A stretch of DNA of 64,000 bases from Actinobacillus delphinicola (GCF_900638385.1 NZ_LR134510.1:124001-188000), one strand, 5' to 3'. Counted from the first letter of the stretch, positions 1 through 10,237 are shown. Translations and numbers: made by a program. Notes: generated by a model not told the origin, from the letters alone.

Positions 1-2388
1 TTCCGTAGAGGTGCGTTTTAAAATATTGTGCGCTTCTTCTAAAACCGTAACATGTTTAAGTGGACTATTCATATTGTCCGCATTGGCAGTCCTATGCTCG
101 CTTAAACGCATAATCAAAATCCCCATAATTAGAGATTTGGTCTCTGAAGAACCTACACGGCTAAGATCAATCACAACATTGCTATCAAATAAAAGGTGAT
201 TATCAATTTCATTATTGGCAAAAATTTGTCCATTTAAACCATTGGTCAATGATTTAACACGAGTGACTAACGAACCAATGTAATTGCTTTTCACTTCTTG
301 TGAATATTCAGATTCATTAATAACCGTTTTTAATGCCTCCAATAAATCCACAAAACTTGGGAATAATTCTTCACTATATGGGTTAATAGAATCTTCTAAA
401 TTCCAACCAGTTTCTTTGTAGCATTTTAAGATAGCTTCTTTTAAAACCGCAGGCATTGCTGCATACATCGGCCAACACACATTAAAAATCTCAACTAAGC
501 GATCAATATGTTCAAGCACATGCACATTTTTAGGGAATCGGAAAGGGTTAATCCGTAATAGTTCGCTATATTGTTTATTGGTTCCCAAAACGGTCACATC
601 ATCTCGTTGCCCAAATACATTTTTATATTCACCTTTAGCGGGTTCAATAATCATAAAATGTATTTGATTTTGGCTAAGCTGATCTAATAATTGATAAACC
701 GTATTACTTTTTCCTGAACCTGTAGAGCCAGTAATAAAGATATGCCCAGAAAGCTTATTAATATCAAGATCGACATTATGATCTAAGTCTTTATATAAAT
801 GTCGTACCTGTCCTAAATGGATGCTTGGCTGCTTATCTGTTTTATCTAAACGGCGAATATTACGACCAAAAGTTTTCGCTTCGATCACTGAAACTGTCGA
901 AGTTGACGCATGCGGTAAACTCAACTGCATCGCCATTTCTTTACCAGACAACAATGTCGTTGGAGTCACATACTCCACGGCTAAATCAGTGGCATAATTT
1001 GGTTTTAAGCGAGGGTGCGAAAGATTGCGTAGATAAGAAATAACTCGTTCATTACGCCCCCACGAATTGATTGTAAAGTTCTCACTATTAGAATTATTAC
1101 CACGCATTAATCCTGAGAAAATGCTAGCTAAAATTTCTGATTGCGCCTCGGTTTCCGTTAAAAAATATGCAGCCGTATTCCAACCACCATAACGTTTTGT
1201 ATCTTCTAAGCGCTCTAACTGTAAATCCACCTGCTTCAACAACTGCTCAACACCTTTATTAACCGTTTCAATGGTCATTTGGCGATTTGAACCTGTAGAA
1301 ACATTGCGATTCTCTCCTTGTGAGTAAGAAGTAGAATTTGTTTGCGTTTTCGTTTGACTGTTTGCGGTACTTCTATTGGTTGCATGGGTTGCTGTTTCAG
1401 TTGTCGTAAAACTTTTTGATTCAGTCCATGTCTCTGATGTCCCTCTTGTCGTACTTTCAGAAAAATTCTTTGCAACCATACCTGCCATAAGACCTGCAGG
1501 ATGTCCTGTCAGCATTAAAGAATCAGAAAATTTGCCAATCCCTGTCTGCGTAGTTACACTTTCGCTTACCGAATGACTATAAGAAGATGAAGTACCCACA
1601 CTTACCCCTTTACTTATACTTTCACTCGTACCTGTCGTTTGAGTCAATCCTAAGCTTTCCCCTAGTGATTGACTAATACTTTCATTAAGTGTAATTCCAA
1701 CGCTTTCACTCTCATTTTGACCATATGCTAACGATGTTTTTAACAAAGGTGAAAGTTGAGTTGCCGTATTTTCATAACCAATCTTCATTTGATTTAGCGT
1801 ATCTTTTGTAACGGGATCGGCAAGAATAAGTGCGGTATAAGCCTGTCCTTCAGCCGCATCAATAAAATGCTCAATACCTTGCATAAAGTTTTCACGTTCA
1901 TCAATAGCTAACGACGGAACCCCCGTTGTGCTCACCAATGTTTTGCCCTGAAAGTCATTCACTAAGTTAGTAATTTCATCAGCATATAGTGATTTAAATT
2001 CACTACCTTGAAAGTATCCTTCTAAACTAGACGTTAATAACGTCCCTGCAAAATTCCCTTTATATTTACCTTTAACGCCTAAATATAGATTAGTTGCTTT
2101 CCCGTCACTTTGTAAAATAAGAAAGACAGAAAAACCAGCACTTCCTAATGCATTATAGGCTGCAGTAAGGCGCTCTAAAATGTTATGTTTATTCTCAATG
2201 ACCAGTCTTTCAATACAGAAAATACGTACATCTGTAGAAAGACTAATAAAATCAGAATTATTTAATCTGACGAGTGGATAACGATGGATATCTGATAAAT
2301 AGTTTTTATTTAAAATATTATAACTATCTAGTAAAATATTTTGCACCTTATTCTGCGATGCAAGCATTAGTTCATGCTGATTTTTCAT
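1..2388 (-). CDS. HerA/FtsK-clan P-loop ATPase (partial, 3' end outside window)
   Basis: The frame is open for 796 codons from an ATG at 2388 to the left edge, so the C-terminus is missing. The upstream AGGTAAGT overlaps the stop of the preceding gene and can serve as ribosome binding site. The first ~215 residues carry no motif I recognise. Residues ~220-370 are a Ser/Thr/Gln-rich low-complexity stretch. A P-loop core follows with Walker A GSTGSGKS at ~553-560 and a Walker B-like VTVLEEAH near 779-786, the arrangement of HerA/VirB4/FtsK-type translocases. Such ATPases pump DNA or assemble on membranes; the substrate here is unknown. It is the last visible gene of a four-gene operon led by a WYL regulator. 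A role in phage defence is inferred from this context only. Confidence 0.75.
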   Translation of the reverse strand, partial: MKNQHELMLASQNKVQNILLDSYNILNKNYLSDIHRYPLVRLNNSDFISLSTDVRIFCIERLVIENKHNILERLTAAYNALGSAGFSVFLILQSDGKATNLYLGVKGKYKGNFAGTLLTSSLEGYFQGSEFKSLYADEITNLVNDFQGKTLVSTTGVPSLAIDERENFMQGIEHFIDAAEGQAYTALILADPVTKDTLNQMKIGYENTATQLSPLLKTSLAYGQNESESVGITLNESISQSLGESLGLTQTTGTSESISKGVSVGTSSSYSHSVSESVTTQTGIGKFSDSLMLTGHPAGLMAGMVAKNFSESTTRGTSETWTESKSFTTTETATHATNRSTANSQTKTQTNSTSYSQGENRNVSTGSNRQMTIETVNKGVEQLLKQVDLQLERLEDTKRYGGWNTAAYFLTETEAQSEILASIFSGLMRGNNSNSENFTINSWGRNERVISYLRNLSHPRLKPNYATDLAVEYVTPTTLLSGKEMAMQLSLPHASTSTVSVIEAKTFGRNIRRLDKTDKQPSIHLGQVRHLYKDLDHNVDLDINKLSGHIFITGSTGSGKSNTVYQLLDQLSQNQIHFMIIEPAKGEYKNVFGQRDDVTVLGTNKQYSELLRINPFRFPKNVHVLEHIDRLVEIFNVCWPMYAAMPAVLKEAILKCYKETGWNLEDSINPYSEELFPSFVDLLEALKTVINESEYSQEVKSNYIGSLVTRVKSLTNGLNGQIFANNEIDNHLLFDSNVVIDLSRVGSSETKSLIMGILIMRLSEHRTANADNMNSPLKHVTVLEEAHNILKRTSTE
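1828..1836 (+). repeat. DNA uptake signal sequence (Hin type)
   Basis: AAGTGCGGT, the 9-base core that Haemophilus-type Pasteurellaceae use to take up related DNA. It lies inside the HerA-like gene, so that gene may have been resident long enough to gain one, or this is chance. Confidence 0.6.
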
Positions 2389-2398
2389 TTTTACTTAC

Positions 2399-3262
2399 CT
2401 ATTTAAATAAGAAAATAGCACCGATAACGGCAAAAATAACTCCACCTACTGTGGCTGCAATTTTGATAAAAGAATTAGTCTGTTTTGTATAATTTTCAGT
2501 ATGGGCACGCACATTTTCATTAGATCGTGAGTACCTATCATTACTATTAATTTTACTATCAGAACTTCTCTCAGTTTTTCTTGTATCCTTTTGCTTAAAA
2601 TTACCATCTTTAGTAGATAAAAATTCCCTAACATTAAAAAGATGTAATAACCGTTCTAATGCAAAGTTCATATTTAAATAGCCTTGCTGGCGATAGAAAT
2701 AATTACTATCCCATTTATCTGATTCTGTATTGATTTCAGGACTAAATGCATTGATTTCATATGCTACGAAAACATTAGGATTTTTTTCATAAACATACCA
2801 AATTGATTTTGAAACTTCCTCTAAAGATAAATGTAAATTTCCCAATAAAGACATTAATGCATTACGAATACGGTTAATATCTCCCTCTTGTAATGCCTTA
2901 TTAAGGTTATTATCTTGGGGACTAAACTTATCCAAGTCTGGCTTTTGATTATTTGACATTTTTTTCTCTTTTTTAGATGAAATAGTCTTATCTATATTAT
3001 CTAAGTTCTTATCTAGATTATCTTTTTCTATTTTTTCTTTAACTTGAATAATATGTTCAATAAGTTCTTTAGAAAAATGTTGACTTAAGCAATCTATTTT
3101 TGAAGCTAAATAATACTTATCCCAATAATGTGGTTCTTTAATATCAGAAATAACTGAATTAAATGGAACAAATAAATTATCATTTAAACTATTAAGTTTT
3201 ATCTGATTAGATCTTGCAGATATATTCATATCTTTAAGTTCATTAATAAAATTATCTTTCAT
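2399..3262 (-). CDS. Hypothetical tail-anchored membrane protein
   Basis: Encodes 287 residues from an ATG at 3262 preceded by AAGGA; an in-frame TTG at 3283 would overlap the upstream gene and has no better site. No family recognised. The N-terminal ~100 residues are charged and probably helical, the middle is mixed, and a polar Ser/Asn/Arg-rich linker precedes one hydrophobic C-terminal segment (about 20 residues, ending IGAIFLFK). That arrangement suggests a tail-anchored inner-membrane protein with its bulk in the cytoplasm. It sits 10 bases from the dynamin-like gene upstream and 10 bases from the ATPase gene downstream, so the three are probably co-translated. It could be the membrane adaptor of the dynamin and ATPase, which is inference. 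Confidence 0.7.
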   Translation of the reverse strand: MKDNFINELKDMNISARSNQIKLNSLNDNLFVPFNSVISDIKEPHYWDKYYLASKIDCLSQHFSKELIEHIIQVKEKIEKDNLDKNLDNIDKTISSKKEKKMSNNQKPDLDKFSPQDNNLNKALQEGDINRIRNALMSLLGNLHLSLEEVSKSIWYVYEKNPNVFVAYEINAFSPEINTESDKWDSNYFYRQQGYLNMNFALERLLHLFNVREFLSTKDGNFKQKDTRKTERSSDSKINSNDRYSRSNENVRAHTENYTKQTNSFIKIAATVGGVIFAVIGAIFLFK

Positions 3263-3272
3263 AAAAGATTCC

Positions 3273-5594
3273 TTATAATTCAACTACACTTTCTAATCTT
3301 TGTTTAAATACATTAATTTTCTCTAAATTCAATGTAGCCTGAGCAATTTCTTCTTCTAATTGCTTTTTATTAGCCATTTTATTGGTAAGTGAATTAATAA
3401 TTTCATCAAGTTTTTTAGTGAATTCCACATCCATAAATTCCATAAATTTATGCCCATAATTTTCAATGTCAGTATGGATTCTTTGTTTAACTGTATTCAT
3501 TAAATTATTAAAATAAGACTCTATGTCCTTACCTCTCTCTTCCCATAAGTCTTGACCTACTACATATTCTTCTTTAACAGTTTTATAACGGTTTTCAGTA
3601 CGGGTTCTTCCCCATGAGAACGGATTCCACCAACTAGAATCAGATACTGTAACTTGATAGACAACTTCTTTATCTCTTACTGTAACTTCATCTTCGTTTA
3701 ATCCAAATCCAGTTAATGTAGAAATACTATTTAATTGATCTTTAATACCATTAATCATCGGTAATGGAATACTATCAATATCTAAATTATCGAATAATCC
3801 AGAAATATAATCTTCAAATAATTCAGTTAGCTTTTCCTGAGCAAAATCTTGGCAATCAAGTACGATATTATTCAAATTATTAATAACAAGTTCTGATTTT
3901 ATCTGAATTTCATTTTCAAGCTTATTTAATTTCTCTTCTGCTTTTCTTCTATCAAACTCTTGACCAATAAAATCATTACTAAAATTCATGATTGTTCTAC
4001 GAATATCTGCCTCAATATCTACAATTTCATTCATCTTATCTACAGAATAAAGTGTAGTTTTATCATCAATTTTTTTACGAATTACAGATTTTGATTTTTC
4101 ACTTGCTTCTTTGTTTAATCGGATACTTTCGATTTCTTGGGTAATTTTTACGTTTTCCTTTTCGTTTTCTCCGATGGCTTCTAAGGTCTTTTTTTCAGCT
4201 TCGCTTACCTCAATCGCCTCTTTTAAAACACTATAACCACGATATACACGATCTGGAATATTATATTTTTCAATATATTCATCGATCATTGCTTCAATAG
4301 CTGGGATACCCGTATGAAGTAATGCTGGTTCACCATTATAGTTATCTAGTCTCTCTCTAGTCGCCTTACTTAATGGCATATATTGAATCAGATTCAATTC
4401 TGGCTCCAAAAAATCTTCCTTGAGTCCTGGAAGAGCCCTTGCTTCTTTTCGTGTTAATTCTTTTCCTTTTTGTTCTCTGCGTAATAGATTTGCTACATAT
4501 GCAGAAACTGGAAAAATTTGTGGGTCTAAAATCTCATTATCTTCAAGATATTTTTTAGCTTTATCAAGTTGTCCCTGAACTGTTTCACCTTTATCAAGAT
4601 CGAAGGCATCAGCCTTATTTAATATAAAAATAAATCTATCTTTGGTTCGTTTCCCTCCTTTTTGAATCAATCTAGAAATTTCTTGTAATGTAGCTTTGTC
4701 ATCATCCGTGCCACGTTGTTGTGCATTTAAAATATAAAGTATTAAAGGATTATTTCGAGAATCTTGAATATATTTAAAGGTTACTTGGCGATGTCTTGGA
4801 TCTTCACTATTATTTGGTCCAGGAGTATCACTAATAATTAAGCGAACATCATCACGACTATTAATACCAATATTGCCTTTTATCCGAATTAACTTTGTAT
4901 TTTCTTTCTTATTCCACTCTGTCAAAGTTTGAAGGGAGATTCTTTGATTTTCATCTACAATTTGATCCTGATGATTAATTCGTTGCCCCCAAAATTCTCC
5001 AGGTGGAAGTTGTCGATCATCCTCAATTTGAGCAATAGTAGCCGTGGTAGCTTCATTGGCTGAAGGTAATAAATCCTCTCCTAGCAATGCATTAATAAAT
5101 GTTGATTTTCCTGCTGACATCGTGGCAGCGATATAAATATGAAAATCTTTATCAAAAGTTGAGTTAAAATTTGCTTTAATTCTTGAACCAGAATCCTGAT
5201 TTTTAAATGCAGCATCAAAAAGTGGATTTTGTTCAGCCTCTTGCATTAAGCTCTGAATATCTTTTAATCGCTGATTTCCATCAGGCATTTCTATTACATC
5301 TAAATATACGTTTAAGCCTTTATTTCTAGCATTTTCAACAGCTTCTTCCATATCTTTAATATCAGCAGGCACACCTTTAAAGGTAAGATAATAATCTGCC
5401 TGTGGCTGTTTTTCATTATCATTTACTTCTTTTAGTAGAATATCAAAAAACTTATCAATCCATAGTTGAAGGCGTTGTGAGTACATACCATCAGCAAAAT
5501 TGAGTTTTGTTTCGCCCTTATCGACTACAATCTTAGTTTCTATTGTAAATGGATTATGTTCTATATAAATATCATGTTGAATTACACGTTGCAT
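3273..5594 (-). CDS. Dynamin-like large GTPase
   Basis: A 773-residue protein of the bacterial dynamin superfamily. Seen in the sequence: an N-terminal ~140-residue segment of unknown fold; a GTPase domain with G1 ATMSAGKST at ~155-163 (Ala replaces the usual first Gly), a Thr-rich switch I (ATTATI), G3 DTPG near 254 and G4 NKAD near 326; then a long helical stalk rich in Glu/Lys; an aromatic WWNPFSW motif near residue 645, often seen in bacterial dynamins as a likely membrane-contact tip; and a C-terminal coiled coil. Family members bind and remodel membranes, and some protect cells during phage infection. Start at 5594 has TTAGGAAA upstream. It is the second gene of the WYL operon, 56 bases after the regulator. 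Strong family call; the biological role is unproven. Confidence 0.87.
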   Translation of the reverse strand: MQRVIQHDIYIEHNPFTIETKIVVDKGETKLNFADGMYSQRLQLWIDKFFDILLKEVNDNEKQPQADYYLTFKGVPADIKDMEEAVENARNKGLNVYLDVIEMPDGNQRLKDIQSLMQEAEQNPLFDAAFKNQDSGSRIKANFNSTFDKDFHIYIAATMSAGKSTFINALLGEDLLPSANEATTATIAQIEDDRQLPPGEFWGQRINHQDQIVDENQRISLQTLTEWNKKENTKLIRIKGNIGINSRDDVRLIISDTPGPNNSEDPRHRQVTFKYIQDSRNNPLILYILNAQQRGTDDDKATLQEISRLIQKGGKRTKDRFIFILNKADAFDLDKGETVQGQLDKAKKYLEDNEILDPQIFPVSAYVANLLRREQKGKELTRKEARALPGLKEDFLEPELNLIQYMPLSKATRERLDNYNGEPALLHTGIPAIEAMIDEYIEKYNIPDRVYRGYSVLKEAIEVSEAEKKTLEAIGENEKENVKITQEIESIRLNKEASEKSKSVIRKKIDDKTTLYSVDKMNEIVDIEADIRRTIMNFSNDFIGQEFDRRKAEEKLNKLENEIQIKSELVINNLNNIVLDCQDFAQEKLTELFEDYISGLFDNLDIDSIPLPMINGIKDQLNSISTLTGFGLNEDEVTVRDKEVVYQVTVSDSSWWNPFSWGRTRTENRYKTVKEEYVVGQDLWEERGKDIESYFNNLMNTVKQRIHTDIENYGHKFMEFMDVEFTKKLDEIINSLTNKMANKKQLEEEIAQATLNLEKINVFKQRLESVVEL

Positions 5595-5650
5595 AATTTT
5601 TCCTAAATGTTGATTAATAAAAATACTGATTTATTACAGTATGTGATGGG

Positions 5651-6550
5651 TTAATTTTTTTCATCATATCGAAGATAATCTCTCAACTGATTTTCCATCC
5701 TTTCTTGTAAAAATTTTGGACTAATAATCGTAAGATGAGGTATCCAATATTTTACAAGGGGGATAACTTCTAACTCATTGACCTCTTTACACGTCAAAAT
5801 TAGCCCACCATCTTCCAATTGATGAACAATTTCTTGATTGGGTAATAAATTCCGTCGCGTAAAATAAGGGGCTGCAAAAGGGCTAACCTGAACTACAATT
5901 TCAGGCAATTGATTGCCAATGGAGATACTATCGTTATTTTTAATATGATCTAAAAGCTGTAGGTTTGGAGTAAAACTTTCATTACAAAGTGAAAGTTTAT
6001 TCATCTTTGTAAAACAGAACGTTTTTTCTTTATTTTGATTATTATCTATACCAATCAGGTACCAAATACCATTTTTATTCACTAAAGAATAAGGAGAAAC
6101 TTTATAATAACTCCCAGCTTGGGCGGTATTTTTTTGATAAAAAAAGGTGATATTTTGATGAGTTTTTATCGCTTGATTAATAAGTTTAAATTCTTGGGAT
6201 AGATGCTGAATATTTTCATAATTTAACCCTTTAACAAAAATACTTTGGGTTAAAATTTCTTCAAAAAATTGTTTATCAATCTCTGGTAATAAATTTGAAA
6301 TACTCGCAAAATTAGCAAAGCGCTTAATATCCTCTTGAGTTAAAAATCCTGATTTTTTAACGTCTAATTTATAAAATCCATTTTTGCATTCTTCCCAGTG
6401 GAAAAAATTTAAACGTTCTTTAAAATCACGTTCGATCGTACGAGAAGAAACGCCAAATTCTTCAGCTAATTCTTCTACATTAAGTTTTTCTTCTTGAGTT
6501 AATCTGAATAAAATATCAGAAATTCTTTGAGCTAATTTTTGGTTTTTCAT
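5651..6550 (-). CDS. HTH-WYL transcriptional regulator
   Basis: A 299-residue regulator with an N-terminal DeoR-like winged helix (residues ~5-60, including EELAEEFGVSSRTIERD) and a WYL domain at ~135-210 containing the literal NGIWYLIG motif, followed by a C-terminal extension. WYL domains bind nucleic acid or nucleotide-like ligands and commonly regulate defence operons, for example the BREX-associated BrxR proteins. It is the first gene of the minus-strand operon with the dynamin-like GTPase, the tail-anchored protein and the HerA-like ATPase, so it probably controls that operon. The site before the ATG is weak. The near-palindrome at 6697-6725, about 150 bases upstream, is a possible operator. 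Confidence 0.87.
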   Translation of the reverse strand: MKNQKLAQRISDILFRLTQEEKLNVEELAEEFGVSSRTIERDFKERLNFFHWEECKNGFYKLDVKKSGFLTQEDIKRFANFASISNLLPEIDKQFFEEILTQSIFVKGLNYENIQHLSQEFKLINQAIKTHQNITFFYQKNTAQAGSYYKVSPYSLVNKNGIWYLIGIDNNQNKEKTFCFTKMNKLSLCNESFTPNLQLLDHIKNNDSISIGNQLPEIVVQVSPFAAPYFTRRNLLPNQEIVHQLEDGGLILTCKEVNELEVIPLVKYWIPHLTIISPKFLQERMENQLRDYLRYDEKN

Positions 6551-6696
6551 TTACTATTATTTTTTAACCGTAACTAATATCTATACACTAATTATAGAAG
6601 CCATATGCCATAAGCAAACGACAGGTTGTGTCAAATTGATTCTTTTTTAAATAATAGAAAATGTAAATTTATAGAAAAATGCCATTGTTCTAATGC

Positions 6697-6725
6697 TTGT
6701 ACAATAATTTCGCGAAATTGTACAA
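6697..6725. promoter_or_regulatory. Near-perfect palindrome, possible operator of the WYL operon
   Basis: TTGTACAAT and TTCG are mirrored by CGAA and ATTGTACAA around a central CGCG, with three extra bases in the left arm. It is followed by a run of A on the plus strand, so it has no terminator geometry on that strand, and on the minus strand the T run comes before rather than after it. The 425-base gap 6551-6975 otherwise holds only AT-rich DNA, and the guaA promoter must lie in its right part. Confidence 0.4.
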
Positions 6726-6975
6726 AAAAAAAACGATTTAGCAATTTGTTTCATAACGCTTTTTTCAGCATTAATTGTATATTTTTTCAATATTTATTGA
6801 AAAAAATATTCTCTCCTTTTTATTATTGATTTATATCAAAGCTAATTCAATTTTACCTTTATTAGGTACATTATTTTTATAGTTAAACATCTATAAAAAA
6901 TGGTAAAATGAACCATTTACCTATATACCCGTAATCTTTACGGACCGATTCTTTTACTGTTAACTAGGAAATAAA

Positions 6976-8535
6976 ATGACCAATATACATCATGACAAAA
7001 TCCTCATCCTCGACTTCGGTTCTCAATATACTCAACTTATTGCACGTCGTATTCGTGAAATTGGGGTGTATTGTGAACTTTGGGCGTGGGATGTGACGGA
7101 AGAACAGATCCGTGAATTTAATCCGAAAGGGATTATCCTTTCTGGTGGTCCAGAAAGTACGACTGAAGAAAATAGCCCAGTTGCGCCAGAATATGTATTT
7201 AATGCAGGTGTGCCAGTACTTGGGATTTGCTACGGTATGCAAACCATGGCAATGCAACTTGGTGGCTTAACTGAAGGTTCTAACCAACGTGAATTTGGTT
7301 ATGCAGAAATCGAACTTAACGCAGTTGATCGTTTATTCGCAAAATTAGCAAGTGAAAACAATAAATTAGATGTTTGGATGAGCCATGGTGATAAAGTAAC
7401 GCGTTTACCAGAAGGTTTCCAAACCATCGCTTCTACTCCAACTTGCCCAATCGCTGCAATGAGCGATGAAAGCCGTCAATTCTATGGTGTACAATTCCAT
7501 CCTGAAGTAACGCACACTAAATGTGGTTTAGGCTTACTCACTAACTTTGTCGTGGAAATCTGCGGTTGTAAAACAGAATGGACCCCTGCAAATATCATCG
7601 AAGATGCTGTAAAACGTATTAAAGAACAAGTTGGTGATGACGAAGTTATCTTAGGTCTTTCTGGTGGCGTAGATTCATCAGTCACTGCCCTCCTTCTTCA
7701 CCGTGCTATTGGCGATAAATTACACTGCGTATTCGTTGACAATGGTCTTCTTCGCTTAAATGAAGCAGATCAAGTTATGGAAATGTTTGGCGACCGTTTT
7801 GGTTTAAACATTATCCGCGTAGACGCAGAAGATCGCTTCCTTGACGCATTAAAAGGCTTAACCGATCCAGAAGCAAAACGTAAAATGATTGGGAAAGTTT
7901 TCGTTGATGTTTTTGATGAAGAATCGCATAAACAAACCAATGTTAAATGGTTAGCGCAAGGCACCATTTACCCAGACGTTATCGAATCTGCAGCAAGCAA
8001 AACCGGTAAAGCACACGTTATTAAATCACACCATAACGTAGGCGGTTTGCCAGATTACATGAAACTTGGTCTAGTTGAGCCACTTCGTGAATTATTTAAA
8101 GATGAAGTACGTCGTATCGGTTTAGCGCTTGGCTTACCAGAAGAAATGCTTAACCGCCACCCGTTCCCAGGTCCAGGTCTAGGCGTTCGCGTATTGGGTG
8201 AAATTCAAAAAGAATACTGCGACCTACTCCGCCGTGCTGACGCAATCTTTATTGAAGAATTACACAAAGCCGATTACTACTACAAAGTAAGCCAAGCTTT
8301 TGCGGTATTCCTTCCAGTGAAATCTGTTGGCGTTATGGGCGATGGTCGTAAATACGATTGGGTTATCGCACTCCGCGCCGTTGAAACTATCGACTTTATG
8401 ACCGCGCACTGGGCACATTTACCTTACGATCTTTTAGGTAAAATCTCAAACCGCATCATCAACGAAGTTGACGGCATCTCCCGCGTCGTTTACGACGTTT
8501 CAGGCAAACCACCTGCAACGATTGAGTGGGAATAG
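6976..8535 (+). CDS. guaA: GMP synthase (glutamine-hydrolysing)
   Basis: GuaA converts XMP, ATP and glutamine to GMP in the cytoplasm, the last step of guanine nucleotide synthesis. The 519 residues match the family length (E. coli 525). The N-terminal class I glutamine amidotransferase domain has the nucleophile in GICYGMQ near residue 88 and the His-x-Glu in VQFHPEVTH. The ATP-pyrophosphatase domain follows with PP-loop GLSGGVDSS near 226, and the C-terminal dimerisation domain ends PPATIEWE as usual. Start preceded by AGGAAAT. Monocistronic: its own upstream gap and a terminator directly downstream. guaB is not adjacent. Confidence 0.98.
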   Translation: MTNIHHDKILILDFGSQYTQLIARRIREIGVYCELWAWDVTEEQIREFNPKGIILSGGPESTTEENSPVAPEYVFNAGVPVLGICYGMQTMAMQLGGLTEGSNQREFGYAEIELNAVDRLFAKLASENNKLDVWMSHGDKVTRLPEGFQTIASTPTCPIAAMSDESRQFYGVQFHPEVTHTKCGLGLLTNFVVEICGCKTEWTPANIIEDAVKRIKEQVGDDEVILGLSGGVDSSVTALLLHRAIGDKLHCVFVDNGLLRLNEADQVMEMFGDRFGLNIIRVDAEDRFLDALKGLTDPEAKRKMIGKVFVDVFDEESHKQTNVKWLAQGTIYPDVIESAASKTGKAHVIKSHHNVGGLPDYMKLGLVEPLRELFKDEVRRIGLALGLPEEMLNRHPFPGPGLGVRVLGEIQKEYCDLLRRADAIFIEELHKADYYYKVSQAFAVFLPVKSVGVMGDGRKYDWVIALRAVETIDFMTAHWAHLPYDLLGKISNRIINEVDGISRVVYDVSGKPPATIEWE

Positions 8536-8547
8536 TTAACTGAGTAT

Positions 8548-8575
8548 AAAAACGCCTCTAATTGAGGCGTTTTTA
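8548..8575 (+). terminator. Intrinsic terminator after guaA
   Basis: AAAAACGCCTC and GAGGCGTTTTT form an 11-bp stem with a five-base loop, ending in a T run. Confidence 0.9.
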
Positions 8576-8720
8576 TTGTTCAAATTTCAAGCAAATACAC
8601 ATAAATTTATAGCGTTCTACAAAGTAATGTTATTTTTTGTGATCTTTCTCATAAAAAAAATATGGGCAAAATGCTATTCTCTGTCAACTTTGAAACTGGT
8701 AACCCTAAAGGACTAAACCC

Positions 8721-10226
8721 ATGCCTCAAAAAAAACTCACACTTATCGCATTGATCTTAATGATCTTTTCATCGGTATATGGTTTTGCCAATATGCCTCG
8801 TTCCTTTTACCTCATGGGCTATGCAGCCATTCCTTGGTATTTCTTCGTCGCCCTATTCTTCTTTATTCCCTATGCTTTCATGATCTCCGAATACGGGGCT
8901 GCATTCCGTAAAGAAAAAGGGGGGATCCTCGCTTGGATGGATAAATCAGTCGGTGGAGGTTTTGCTTTTATTGGAACCTTTATGTGGTACGCATCATATG
9001 CGGTATGGATGGTTTCTGTTAGTTCTAGTCTATGGTTAATTCTAAGCTATGCTTTCTACGGACAAGATCAAACCTCAACCTGGTCACTTTTCGGATTAAG
9101 CTCTGTTCAGACTTTAGGGGTGTTGGGCATTATCCTCGTGATTATTGTTACTGCAATCGGTAGTCGTGGGTTAGGAAACATCAGTAAGGTAGCAACTGTT
9201 GGGGGTATCGCCACTGCATTTTTAAATGTTGTTCTGATTTTAGGTGGTTTGATTGTTTACTTAAAAAATGGTCATTTAGCTCAACCTATTCAAAATATTG
9301 CACACTCCTTCACTGTTTCGCCAATGCCTGAATATCAATCAATCTTGGGGATGTTAGCATTCTTAACCTTTGCCCTCTTCTCTTTTGGTGGATTGGAAGC
9401 TATCGGGACATTAGCTGATGAAATTAAAAATCCTGAAAAGAATTTCCCGAAAGGCATTTTAATTGCTGCAGTTGTTGTTGCTCTTGGTTATGCTTTAGGT
9501 ATCTTAGCCTGCGGTGCTTTCACAAACTGGGGGGAAATCCTTCATAGTGATAAAGTACACATGGGTAACGTTGCTTATATCGTACTGAATAATTTAGGCT
9601 ATCAATTAGGTATTAGCTTTGGTGCAGATCAATCAACCGCTGTCATTTTAGGTAACTGGATGGCTCGTTATGTTGGTGCATCAATGTTTATTTCACTTGT
9701 AAGTGCATTCTTCATTTTATCTTATTCACCATTACGTACATTAATCGAAGGTTCGCCAAAAGGTATTTGGCCTGAAAAATTATGCCGTATGAATAAAAAT
9801 GATATGCCAGCAAATGCAATGTGGGCACAAGCAGTCCTTGTTATCATTCTTATTGCTTTTGTATCGTTCGGTGGTCAAAATGCTTCACAATTCTTCCGTG
9901 TACTTATTTTGATGACGAATGTTGCAATGTCTATTCCTTATGTTTTCTTATCTGTTGCTTATATTTTCTTTAAGAAAAAACAATTGGCAGGTGAATTTGG
10001 AAAATCATTTATGGTATTCAAAACACAACGTACAGCAACTATCTTTGCTGTAATTGTGACCCTAATCATTGCTTTTGCTAACTTCTTCGCAATTATTGAA
10101 CCTATCGTACAACATGATAAAGGTGGTATATTCCAATCTGTTGCAATGGTATGTGGTCCAATTCTATTTGGTATCGTGGGTTATGTGGTATATAGCCTTC
10201 ACCAAAAACGCCAAGCAAATAGATAA
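8721..10226 (+). CDS. yjeM: APC-superfamily amino acid permease, YjeM type
   Basis: A 501-residue inner-membrane transporter with about 12 hydrophobic segments. The start MPQKKLTLIALILMIF and the segments with GFANMPRSFYLMGY and FRKEKGGILAWM match the E. coli YjeM branch of the amino acid-polyamine-organocation superfamily, which is of usual length (~500). The substrate of YjeM is not established, so it cannot be named here. It has its own upstream gap after the guaA terminator and its own terminator downstream, so it is a single-gene unit. Confidence 0.88.
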   Translation: MPQKKLTLIALILMIFSSVYGFANMPRSFYLMGYAAIPWYFFVALFFFIPYAFMISEYGAAFRKEKGGILAWMDKSVGGGFAFIGTFMWYASYAVWMVSVSSSLWLILSYAFYGQDQTSTWSLFGLSSVQTLGVLGIILVIIVTAIGSRGLGNISKVATVGGIATAFLNVVLILGGLIVYLKNGHLAQPIQNIAHSFTVSPMPEYQSILGMLAFLTFALFSFGGLEAIGTLADEIKNPEKNFPKGILIAAVVVALGYALGILACGAFTNWGEILHSDKVHMGNVAYIVLNNLGYQLGISFGADQSTAVILGNWMARYVGASMFISLVSAFFILSYSPLRTLIEGSPKGIWPEKLCRMNKNDMPANAMWAQAVLVIILIAFVSFGGQNASQFFRVLILMTNVAMSIPYVFLSVAYIFFKKKQLAGEFGKSFMVFKTQRTATIFAVIVTLIIAFANFFAIIEPIVQHDKGGIFQSVAMVCGPILFGIVGYVVYSLHQKRQANR

Positions 10227-10237
10227 TAACATCCACT

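Noticed and set aside
6626-6829. 67-codon frame upstream of guaA
   Set aside because: AT-rich, no ribosome site, and it spans the palindrome and poly-A run; unlikely to be coding.
6976-8535. guaA as the integration site of the left accessory operon
   Set aside because: Islands enter at the 3' end of guaA, which here is intact with its terminator; the operon lies on the 5' side and no attachment repeats were seen.
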